NCBI GenBank assembly: GCA_964442745.1
Contig: CAYUAI010000146.1
Location: forward strand, 1-6,463
Length of the DNA stretch: 6,463 bases
DNA from: CAYUAI01 sp964442745
GTDB lineage: Bacteria > Pseudomonadota > Gammaproteobacteria > S012-40
Direction: 5' to 3'
In this document: positions 1-6,421 of the stretch, piece by piece
How the letters are laid out: each line of letters opens with the position of its first letter
How positions within the stretch are numbered: the stretch's first letter is position 1
Position numbers and translations under genes: made by a program
The notes under the pieces: generated by a model
Databases searched by the model: none
What the model saw: only the letters and a program-made list of their open reading frames with translations
Told to the model about the DNA's origin: nothing

Positions 1-231
1 AAAAAAATGAGCAGCTCAGGAGATGACGCCGAGCGCCAAACAGGGAAGTTATTACGTCGCTCATTCCTAAATCGAGTCTGGCAAGCCTCGAAATACCCTG
101 GGCGTGGCCATCATATTTTTATGGAGGAGGGAAGGTTGGGTGAATTATATCATTAGGTATACCTGAAGTAAAAACTAAGTACAGCACTGAATTAATCAAC
201 GCTGTACTTATTTACAAAACTGACTATTCGA
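1..231. other. Left-edge region with no supportable gene
   Basis: No gene family is recognisable here. A plus-strand reading frame at 7-156 (ATG start, 49 codons, TAG stop) encodes a basic peptide containing RRSFLNRVWQASKYPGRGHH, but it has no Shine-Dalgarno site that can be judged, because its start lies seven bases from the window edge. On the minus strand a frame stays open from about 118 to the edge, with no ribosome binding site at a sensible spacing before its first ATG (64-62). Either could be the end of something lying outside the window. The only structured elements are a 10-bp palindrome AGGTATACCT at 155-164 and the hairpin at 176-210, listed separately. The first 120 bases look richer in G and C than the AT-rich stretch that follows. 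Confidence 0.5.
169..210 (-). terminator. Likely rho-independent terminator of the 1121-residue exported protein gene
   Basis: Read on the minus strand, a perfect 10-bp stem begins about 21 bases after the TAG stop of the large gene. The arms are TAAGTACAGC (176-185) and GCTGTACTTA (201-210) as written on the plus strand, separated by a 15-base loop that can add three inner base pairs. The minus strand then continues with G and five T residues (174-170). The placement and T-tract fit an intrinsic terminator. The stem is only moderately GC-rich (4 of 10 pairs) and the loop is long, so it may be weak. The plus strand has no matching T-tract, so the element appears to work in one direction only. 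Confidence 0.6.
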
Positions 232-3200
232 CTATGGTGTTATTAATGCAATGTATGAGGTGTCAAAATCCCGCCCACCATTAATATTAATCTGCGTTAA
301 ATTCTGATGTTTCGCGTCAGTCATTGTTGTTTGCAGCAAAGGTATTTCAGAGCTAGGAATGATTCGATCTGCAAAAACCTCTGTCGTTATTTGATCACCT
401 TGACGTGATATTCGCAGAGTGTACCATTGACCTAGCTGCATTCCGCCAGGTAAAGTTCCTTCTGCGGTCTGCTTAACGATGGAAAACCAATTATCTCTAC
501 GCTCTACACCGAGATCACTGCTGTTATAGCTTAAATAGACGCCATATCCATTACCCCATTCATTCGTTACACTGTAGCGAATCCAGCTACCTCCAACGGT
601 ATTAACTTTGCGCGTATAGATGACCAGTTCGAAATCGCCAACAGTTGCATCTAACGCTACCCATCCACCGTTTGGATCATCTGCTCCACTTTTGCGAATA
701 ACCCAGCCTTCAGTTGGGTCATTAACCATTCGTATTTGCCCTGATTTCAATTGAGACCAGTCACCTAAGTCACTACGGTTAAAGTCATCCTCAAAGGAGG
801 TATTAGGTACGTCATTCACTGCCAAACTTAGCTCTTGTAATGTAAGGGTATTATTCTGGTCAGACACTTGTACGGTAAAGAAATATTCATCCACTATATA
901 AGGTGTGCCAGATATTTGCCCACTAGAGTTCATCACTAACCCTTCAGGCAATGCTCCTGCAACTATTTCCCAGGTATATTCAGGAATGCCGCCTACTGCG
1001 GCAAGCTCATAAGAATAGGGTGAATCTACCACTGTACTTGCGAGTGAATCAGTCGTAATCACTAGTTCATCTATCACTGTCTGTTCAGAAGTTACACTTA
1101 ATTTGCTTATTGCAATTGCACCTTCAGCATCTGTGACCTGTACCGTAAATGTGTAGATGCCTGGTACATTAGCAATACCTGATATCTGTCCTGAACTTCC
1201 AAGTACCAAACCGTCAGGCAAGCTTCCTGCGATTATGTCCCAGGTATAAGTAGGTAATCCTCCTATTGCGGTGAGTTCTTGAAGATAGGTATCGCCTACA
1301 TTTACGTTTGGCAAGGAGTCTGTTTTCACTGCTAATTCTACGATTACAGGTTGTTCTGAAAGTTGAACAAACCCAGTATCGAAATCTCTGCCACCATTAA
1401 TATTAATCTGCGTTAAATTCTGATGTTTCGCGTCAGTCATTGTTGTTTGCAGCAAAGGTATTTCAGAGCTAGGAATGATTCGATCTGCAAAAACCTCTGT
1501 CGTTATTTGATCACCTTGACGTGATATTCGCAGAGTGTACCATTGACCTAGCTGCATTCCGCCAGGTAAAGTTCCTTCTGCGGTCTGCTTAACGATGGAA
1601 AACCAATTATCTCTACGCTCTACACCGAGATCACTGCTGTTATAGCTTAAATAGACGCCATATCCATTACCCCATTCATTCGTTACACTGTAGCGAATCC
1701 AGCTACCTCCAACGGTATTAACTTTGCGCGTATAGATGACCAGTTCGAAATCGCCAACAGTTGCATCTAACGCTACCCATCCACCGTTTGGATCATCTGC
1801 TCCACTTTTGCGAATAACCCAGCCTTCAGTTGGGTCATTAACCATTCGTATTTGCCCTGATTTCAATTGAGACCAGTCACCTAATGTACCTCGACTAAAA
1901 TCGTCTTTAAATAATGCGAATGTTGTAGGGATATCTTTGACTTCTAAACTGAAGTCACGTACAGCCGTGCTACCTTCTTGGTCAGTCACTTGCACTGTAA
2001 AAGAATAAATTCCAACTATTTCAGAGATGCCAGCTATCACGCCTGTCTCATCTAAGATTAACCCATTAGGAAGGTTGCCTGCAATAATACTCCAGATAAA
2101 AGGACTGGCGCTTCCATAGGCCTTAAGTGTGCTGGAATACGTATCACCTAATAAGGTCGAGTCTAATGCACGCGTTGTTATTTCAGGAGAAAGGTACTGT
2201 TCTCCAGTTATAGGATTTTTCCATCCAATAGGCTTGTATATCCATACATTCCCTTCATTAGAATTTGCAAGGCCTATGAATGCATCAAGTTGCGCAATAT
2301 ATTTCCACTTACCTAAAACACCCGTTGGGATTATTGTGGCAGGGACGGATGTTGTAGGAGTAGGTTGCTTCGTTACTGTCCATCCGGTTGGCGAAACTGT
2401 CCCCGGTGATTTAAGTGCCCATACCTTTCCCCCTCCTCCCCAAAAAAGAAATTGATTTCGAGTCACATCGTAATCCATTCCATATGCACCGCTAAGTGTA
2501 AAGGTTTCCCCTATTGAAGTTGGTCGGAAGTTGCGATTACGATTAGAGGGTCCTGCCGCACTCAAATCCCAGTAAGTTAATGCAGAATTAGCCGATCTAA
2601 CAAATAAATTCAATTCACTATCAAATGCACCTGCACCTTGGCCATTGAATGCATCAAATTCGATACCTACTTGTTCCCAGGTGTCCTGCGTTGGGTCATT
2701 CAATGAGTTAACAGTATACTTATATAAATACTGAGTACTGCTTTGATTAACCGGTGCAGTGACGTAAACCACATCAACGCCAAACTCAGAAACGACTGCA
2801 GTCGTGCCATCAATAAAAGTACTCGGTTTCATTGGGGAGATACCTAAATTTTTATAGATGTCACGATTTTTCCACATTTCACCGCCTAATATTTCAGGAA
2901 AAGCTGCCACACGCATTACATGAGAACCTGTTAACCCTCCTACCATATTTGCATCGGCTTTGCTAAGGTCAAAAATGTAAGGGCCTGTAGGTCGAAATTT
3001 TCCATCACCTCTGTCCATCGCATAGGCACCGGATGAGCCGTATTTTGCTCCACCAAAAGTCATAAATCTATCAATATTAGGCAAATACACATTATTGTCA
3101 TAAGTATGGGCTGAAGCTGGTGAATAATCGGGACCATCTACTGTTACATCTTGATTTGCAGTATCGACGGTAACTTGACTAGGCAGTGATGCACGTTCCC

Positions 3201-3597
3201 ATTGCTGAGTTGCACTTCTCCAGCGGTAAACGTCGTTACCTGAATAATTACCATGCCCTCCTCCGTAAATAATCAAATCTCCGCGAGTACTGTCCCATGC
3301 AAAACTACTCCAGGCTGAAATAATTTTTTCAGGAAATGGATTTGACGGGCCAGCTAAGGGTCTCAATGATGTAGGCGTCCAGACATCTTGAAATTTATTA
3401 GTGTTAACCTTTATCCATTCACCTTCAGGTACGTCAGCAATAAGATACAATAATCGGTCTAAATTAGCTTCTGCGTGGACTAAAGTTGAATTAGCTTGAA
3501 CAGCGAGTCCTAGAAATATAAAAAATATCAAATTTCTTTTACATAGCAATAATTTAACAAAGCTTTCACATGAAAGCTTGCTTAAAGTTATTTTCAT
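232..3597 (-). CDS. Exported multidomain protein: kelch-like propeller, three He_PIG-type modules and two identical lectin-like modules
   Basis: This 1121-residue protein is intact, with ATG at 3597 preceded by AAAGGT seven bases upstream. Residues 1-42 look like a Sec signal peptide: a basic n-region ending in K20-R21, a hydrophobic core at about 23-33, and probable cleavage after VHA (42). Residues about 60-460 resemble a kelch / galactose-oxidase-like propeller, with repeated blocks such as FAWDSTRGDLIIYGGG (99-114), DRFMTFGGAKYG (176-187) and DYDVTRNQFLFWGGGG (375-390). He_PIG-type Ig modules follow at about 471-555, 752-835 and 840-930, each with the pattern W-x-I-x-A-G-x-L-P-x-G-L then F-T-V-Q-V-(T/S)-D. 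Jelly-roll (concanavalin/LamG-like) modules lie at about 563-745 and 935-1121, and residues 572-741 and 944-1113 are identical. There is no transmembrane anchor, LPXTG or PEP-CTERM tail. The gene stands alone. A role in surface attachment or glycan binding is inference, and no catalytic site is identified. Confidence 0.9.
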   Translation of the reverse strand: MKITLSKLSCESFVKLLLCKRNLIFFIFLGLAVQANSTLVHAEANLDRLLYLIADVPEGEWIKVNTNKFQDVWTPTSLRPLAGPSNPFPEKIISAWSSFAWDSTRGDLIIYGGGHGNYSGNDVYRWRSATQQWERASLPSQVTVDTANQDVTVDGPDYSPASAHTYDNNVYLPNIDRFMTFGGAKYGSSGAYAMDRGDGKFRPTGPYIFDLSKADANMVGGLTGSHVMRVAAFPEILGGEMWKNRDIYKNLGISPMKPSTFIDGTTAVVSEFGVDVVYVTAPVNQSSTQYLYKYTVNSLNDPTQDTWEQVGIEFDAFNGQGAGAFDSELNLFVRSANSALTYWDLSAAGPSNRNRNFRPTSIGETFTLSGAYGMDYDVTRNQFLFWGGGGKVWALKSPGTVSPTGWTVTKQPTPTTSVPATIIPTGVLGKWKYIAQLDAFIGLANSNEGNVWIYKPIGWKNPITGEQYLSPEITTRALDSTLLGDTYSSTLKAYGSASPFIWSIIAGNLPNGLILDETGVIAGISEIVGIYSFTVQVTDQEGSTAVRDFSLEVKDIPTTFALFKDDFSRGTLGDWSQLKSGQIRMVNDPTEGWVIRKSGADDPNGGWVALDATVGDFELVIYTRKVNTVGGSWIRYSVTNEWGNGYGVYLSYNSSDLGVERRDNWFSIVKQTAEGTLPGGMQLGQWYTLRISRQGDQITTEVFADRIIPSSEIPLLQTTMTDAKHQNLTQININGGRDFDTGFVQLSEQPVIVELAVKTDSLPNVNVGDTYLQELTAIGGLPTYTWDIIAGSLPDGLVLGSSGQISGIANVPGIYTFTVQVTDAEGAIAISKLSVTSEQTVIDELVITTDSLASTVVDSPYSYELAAVGGIPEYTWEIVAGALPEGLVMNSSGQISGTPYIVDEYFFTVQVSDQNNTLTLQELSLAVNDVPNTSFEDDFNRSDLGDWSQLKSGQIRMVNDPTEGWVIRKSGADDPNGGWVALDATVGDFELVIYTRKVNTVGGSWIRYSVTNEWGNGYGVYLSYNSSDLGVERRDNWFSIVKQTAEGTLPGGMQLGQWYTLRISRQGDQITTEVFADRIIPSSEIPLLQTTMTDAKHQNLTQININGGRDFDTSYIALITP
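275..768 (-). repeat. 494-bp direct repeat, copy B (C-terminal jelly-roll module)
   Basis: This copy matches 1391-1884 base for base by eye, at an offset of 1116 bp (exactly 372 codons), so both copies are read in the same frame. It encodes residues 944-1108 of the exported protein. Identity breaks sharply at both edges. The adjoining codons for R-D-F-D-T still encode the same residues but use different synonymous bases. The jelly-roll continues beyond the repeat on both sides: EDDFNRSD before it and SYIALITP after it, which is also the end of the protein. Confidence 0.95.
1391..1884 (-). repeat. 494-bp direct repeat, copy A (internal jelly-roll module)
   Basis: This is the partner of the repeat at 275-768, in direct orientation, encoding residues 572-736. 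It is flanked by KDDFSRGT on the N-terminal side and GFVQLSEQP on the C-terminal side, where the second copy has EDDFNRSD and SYIALITP. The module therefore has two diverged shells around an identical core. This fits a recent gene-conversion event between two older module copies better than a simple fresh tandem duplication. Confidence 0.95.
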
Positions 3598-3818
3598 TTA
3601 CATTACCTTTTTTTTAGAATTAAAGAGCGGCGAAAAAATAACTTTCTGTGCTTACCCCATCCTTGTGAGGCGTGGCGGGATACAGAGTATAATTCCACTG
3701 CGCATAGGTGTTCGGGATTAATTATATAAAATATCAATAAATTATGGAAAATTCCCTTAATATCCGTTAAATTATTTTGTGCAAACAATTCATTTTCCGG
3801 AAAAAAAAGGAGTTCATT
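3598..3818. other. Divergent intergenic region between the exported protein gene and the first transposase remnant
   Basis: This stretch holds the leader of the minus-strand gene and the upstream flank of the plus-strand IS4-type remnant. Visible elements are the minus-strand ribosome binding site AAAGGT (3610-3605), the candidate minus-strand promoter at 3721-3750, and the plus-strand site AAGGAG (3807-3812) six bases before ATG 3819. A plus-strand TATAAT occurs at 3688-3693 with TTGTGA at 3663-3668, but the 19-base spacing is wide. The left terminal inverted repeat of the IS4-type element would be expected in this interval. I could not identify it, because its right end is missing and there is nothing to pair it with. 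Confidence 0.5.
3721..3750 (-). promoter_or_regulatory. Candidate sigma70-type promoter for the exported protein gene
   Basis: Read on the minus strand, a perfect -10 hexamer TATAAT occupies 3726-3721. A -35-like TTTCCA (four of six consensus bases) lies at 3750-3745, giving an 18-base spacer. Transcription would start near 3714 and give a leader of about 115 bases before the ATG at 3597. The region is AT-rich, so a chance match is possible. A second minus-strand hexamer, TATACT (3691-3686), has a poor -35 and is a weaker alternative. Confidence 0.35.
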
Positions 3819-4115
3819 ATGGAGAAAGGTAATATTCTAAATATCCTCAAGCAAACATTTCAACAAAGCCTTCCTAGACAAGACAGACGAACGACTCTGC
3901 CTCATTTGGAATTTGTCGTGGGTTTAGTTTTTTGCTTCATCGGTGATGCGAAAAGCTCATCCCTCGAAGCCATGAGAAGATTCATGATGGCTATGTTTGG
4001 CATTCATCGATGCAAAGGCGCTTTTTGGGAACGTTTTTATGCTAATGAGACCATGGTGAAACGGCGACCAGGGATGACCCGATTGCACGGTGGCTCAAAC
4101 CAGCCAAGTCTTTGA
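3819..4115 (+). pseudogene. N-terminal fragment of an IS4-type transposase, fused to an IS1380-type remnant
   Basis: The start is ATG 3819, because AAGGAG (3807-3812) lies six bases upstream. A longer frame from 3777 has no such site. The first 80 or so residues (LPHLEFVVGLVFCFIGDAKS, then SLEAMRRFMMAMFG and GAFWERF) match my recollection of the N-terminal region of an IS4-type group, before its DDE catalytic core. Recognisable similarity fades near 4060-4075. The remaining codons, up to TGA at 4113-4115, are out of frame with the IS1380-type sequence that follows, so the last dozen or so residues are junk. No catalytic aspartate is present. Family transposases run to several hundred residues, so most of the gene is gone. 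It is non-functional as a transposase. The family assignment rests on remembered motifs, not on a search. Confidence 0.75.
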
Positions 4116-4691
4116 CTTTCACCATCGCCCCGGAATGTGCATGACTCCAATGGGGCGGCGACCTTTATGATCGATTGTTTCCAACAAATTCGTGGGAATT
4201 TGTCGGCTAAAACGCTGATTGAAGCGCGCATGGACTCGGATTTTTTCAGTGAAAGAGTGGTCACGATGCTTGACGAGCAGAATATCGAATTCACACAATC
4301 CGTCCCCTTTGAACGATTTCCAGCGTTAAAAAATTATGTCAATGAGAATCAGGATTGGGCGGAATACGATGATGAACACCGCTTTGGCGAGTTAGATTGG
4401 AAACCCGAAATAGGGAAGTCCACTCATTTTCGATTTATCGCGGTCAGAAAAAAAGTGAAAAAGCCAATCAAAGGGCCGTTGCAGTTAGACTTATTCGTGC
4501 CGGATGATCACACGTATGAATACACCGTGATTTTAACCAATAAAAAAACACAAGCCCACGCCGTTTTGATGATTCAATGCGCCGGTCGAATCACAAAACC
4601 CGGTGGCGTCATCACTCTAACCATGGATGGTAATCAAACCGTAAAAAATCTGATCAGCATATTTTTAACTCGACTGGAGGCGACGGCGTAG
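4081..4691 (+). pseudogene. C-terminal half of an IS1380-family transposase with a frameshift and an internal deletion
   Basis: Family-like sequence starts near 4081 in one frame (TVAQTSQVFDFHHRPG) and shifts at about 4134 into the frame open to TAG 4689-4691 (NVHDSNGAATF onward). One base appears lost where RPG meets NVHDSN. The GTG at 4137 is only the first start-like codon after the shift. Downstream are MDSDFFS, with the probable second catalytic aspartate, then VPFERFPALKN, GPLQLDLF, YEYTVILTNK and the C-terminal QCAGRITKPGG and LTLTMDGN blocks. The N-terminal half with the first aspartate is missing. The segment expected between the TNK block and QCAGRI, which in this family carries a GRGSQE-like motif with the last acidic residue, is also missing, with a join near 4562-4572. 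This cannot be an active enzyme. No terminal inverted repeat is recognised after the stop. Confidence 0.85.
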
Positions 4692-4871
4692 TTAAGTTTC
4701 TTTCGTTGATTTTGAAACGCTGGGGTCAATTAACTTGAGTACGCTGAATTATAGCACTAACATTGGTAGAAGCATTTGATTTAACTTTTGACACTTAGGA
4801 AGGGTGCTACCTTTTAATAATGTGTAATTTATGCTATATTCCCCCTACGACACAACATAGAGGACTGACGG
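4692..4871. other. Spacer between the two chimeric transposase remnants
   Basis: These 180 bases contain the 3' flank of the IS1380-type remnant and the 5' flank of the ISKra4-type remnant. No gene is seen. The right end of the first element and the left end of the second should both lie here, but I cannot identify terminal inverted repeats or a target duplication. The 3' part carries the promoter and ribosome binding site of the ISKra4-type gene, listed separately. Confidence 0.5.
4812..4864 (+). promoter_or_regulatory. Extended -10 promoter and ribosome binding site of the ISKra4-type transposase remnant
   Basis: The sequence TGCTATATT at 4832-4840 fits an extended -10 element (TG-n-TATATT). 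A poor -35-like TTTTAA lies 17 bases upstream (4812-4817). A better TTGACA at 4788-4793 is too far away to pair with this -10. AGAGGA at 4859-4864 lies seven bases before ATG 4872 and serves as the Shine-Dalgarno site. It was probably the native transposase promoter, still intact in front of a broken gene. Confidence 0.5.
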
Positions 4872-5322
4872 ATGAAGGCACAAATTATCTCACAAAGTGA
4901 CAGCGAAGTGACAATTCAATACCGCCGGAGAGCCGATGATTATCGGCGATATTAAATTGACATCTCGATGCCAAAGTGGAAAAAACTATCAAACCCCCTA
5001 CGGGGCCACGCACATTGATCGTCATGTTTATCAAAGCTCGAAGGGAGGAAAAATTTATGTCCCCTTGGACACGAGTGCGAGAATCATTCAAGGGGCGACT
5101 CCGCGTTTTGCCAAAATATTATCCCACAAATATTCGAATTTAACCGCCCCGAGCGTCATTGATGATCTGAGTGAGAATCACGATCGAAAGATCGCTCAAT
5201 CTTACCGGCAGAATGTCACCGACTATGTCGGTAGTGTTGTGCAAGCCAAGGAAGAAAGTTGGGAATATGAGAACCCAACGCTCGATAAATCGGTCAGCAC
5301 CTTAGGGGTCAGCTTAGATGAC
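4872..5322 (+). pseudogene. N-terminal part of an ISKra4-family transposase with an internal out-of-frame deletion
   Basis: ATG 4872 is the native start: it has a good ribosome binding site, and MKAQIISQSDSEVTIQ is a typical family N-terminus as I recall it. Soon after (about 4918-4922) the family sequence resumes in another frame with GEPMIIGDIKLTS. Some tens of residues are missing and the original frame runs into TAA at 4953-4955. From there the match is clear: YQTPYGATHIDRHVYQSSKG, PRFAKILSHKYSNL, NHDRKIAQSY and VQAKEESWEYENP, up to GVSLDD, where the first catalytic aspartate of the DDE core is expected. The resumed frame is open from ATG 4936, but no ribosome binding site marks that ATG as a real start. 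At about 5320-5326 the sequence passes, still in frame, into another transposase. The rest of the ISKra4 catalytic core is absent. Confidence 0.85.
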
Positions 5323-6421
5323 GTAAATATCCTTCCGAGTTCGAATGCGATGAAAGAGATTCTGGATAATCAAGATAGCCAACCATTCCAACCCATTTCA
5401 AAAGATATTATTCAGCGACTACAGCGAAGCAAGCAACTCATCCCATTTAATTTGTTGCCCGGTCTGACGATTTGCTCGATGGACGCGACCCAATACCACA
5501 CCTCAGAAACAATCCACTGTGATTGTTGCTTGACAGCGACGATGAAAAACCGACTCGCTATTACCACCCGGCGCTTCAAGCGGCCCTAATATGAAACAGG
5601 TGATTCCTCTCGGGGTTGAACCGATTCAAAACGGTGATGGTGCTAAAAAACAGGATGGCGAAATTAACGCGGCGAAACGATTGGTACCATGATTACGTCA
5701 GCAATTCCCCCAATTGGGCTTAATTATTACCGGAGATGATCTCTTTTCACGCCAACCGATGATTGAAACGGTGTTAGAAAGTCGCCATGACTATTTTTTT
5801 GTGGCCAAAGAAAAAAGTCACCCGTTCATGATGGATTGGCTCGAAACACATATCTCTCTCAATGAAGTTCAAGACATTGATGAGAAGGGACGTACAGTGA
5901 TCTATCAATGGATGAATAGCGTTCCCTTAAATGGCGAGGATAATATGATTAGCGTCAATTTTTTCCGAAAAAAAACGATCACCTTCGATCCCATGGGAAA
6001 ACAAATACGCTGTCGCACTGAAAGTTGGGTCATGTCACTTGACGTCACCGTTGAGCTTGTGTCGTTGTTGGTACGAGGTGAAAAAACGCGTTGGAAAGTC
6101 GCGAACGAGTGTTTCAATACGCTAAAAAACCAAGGGTATCATCTGACCCATAATTACGGGCATGGCGAAAAACATCTTGCGTTCAATTTCTATCAATTAA
6201 CCCTGTTGGCTTTCACGCTCCATCCAATCGCGGAACTGTGTGATAAGGTCTATCAGGGCTGCCGTAAAATGGCGGGCAGTAAACGCAGTCTCTGGGAAAA
6301 GTTGCGCACGCTGATTAACTTCCACTTCTTCGAAAGCTTGGAACATTGACTGGATTACTTTTTAGATCGTGAGGTTTATGATGTCACTGGCGGTTATGTT
6401 GTGAAGTGTCATTCGCCCTAG
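5323..6421 (+). pseudogene. C-terminal two thirds of an IS4-like DDE transposase, broken by two frameshifts and in-frame stops
   Basis: The sequence enters at about 5323 (NILPSSNAMKEILDNQ), in frame with the ISKra4 fragment. CSMDATQYHTSE carries the likely first catalytic aspartate (5482-5484). After CDCCL the coding frame slips near 5532, giving DSDDEKPTRYYHPALQAAL, and again near 5588, giving PNMKQVIPL. The last frame has TGA at 5690-5692, after KRLVP. ITGDDLFS (5735-5740) supplies the second aspartate, and NECFNTLKNQGYHL followed by HNYGHG supplies the probable last glutamate. The frame ends at TGA 6347-6349 after FHFFESLEH. The same frame stays open for 23 more plausible codons (LDYFLDREVYDVTGG) to TAG 6419-6421, so that TGA may also be premature. 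The TTG at 5714 is not a real start. The N-terminal roughly 100 residues are missing. The exact IS subgroup is not assigned. Confidence 0.8.

Larger units (their letters stand above)
3819..6421 (+). mobile_element. Cluster of four degraded insertion-sequence remnants in the same orientation
   Basis: The order is IS4-type N-terminus, IS1380-type C-terminus, ISKra4-type N-terminus, then C-terminus of another IS4-like family. All are on the plus strand. In both pairs an upstream transposase keeps its 5' end and a downstream one keeps its 3' end. This is what deletion between two neighbouring same-direction elements produces. No terminal inverted repeats, target duplications or intact transposase were found, so the cluster should be immobile by itself. 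Related elements elsewhere in the genome could still act on any surviving ends. Confidence 0.75.

Noticed and set aside
155..164. 10-bp palindrome AGGTATACCT as an operator or attachment site
   Set aside because: It is a single short palindrome with no second copy and no adjacent promoter or integrase, so chance is a sufficient explanation.
275..1884. Reading the two 494-bp copies as a mobile element or CRISPR-like repeat
   Set aside because: Both copies lie in frame within one coding sequence and encode a whole jelly-roll core. There are no terminal inverted repeats and no spacers.
2129..2455. 108-codon plus-strand frame inside the exported protein gene
   Set aside because: It lies antisense to the clearly coding propeller and He_PIG region, and its translation is not protein-like.
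3603..3788. 61-codon minus-strand reading frame just upstream of the exported protein gene
   Set aside because: It starts at TTG without a ribosome binding site, resembles no family I know, and covers the leader and promoter region of the large gene.
4037..4294. Minus-strand frame across the IS4/IS1380 junction
   Set aside because: It is antisense to recognisable transposase sequence and spans a breakpoint, so it is a shadow.
4885..5091. Minus-strand frame opposite the ISKra4 fragment
   Set aside because: It is antisense to family-matching transposase sequence and has no signals of its own.
5905..6117. Minus-strand frame opposite the last transposase remnant
   Set aside because: It is antisense to conserved DDE transposase sequence, so it is a shadow.
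5690..6349. Recoding of TGA as a sense codon, suggested by several in-frame TGA codons
   Set aside because: Tryptophan is TGG throughout the intact gene, the remnants also carry frameshifts and deletions, and the TGA at 5690 is best explained by a CGA to TGA change in a decaying gene.
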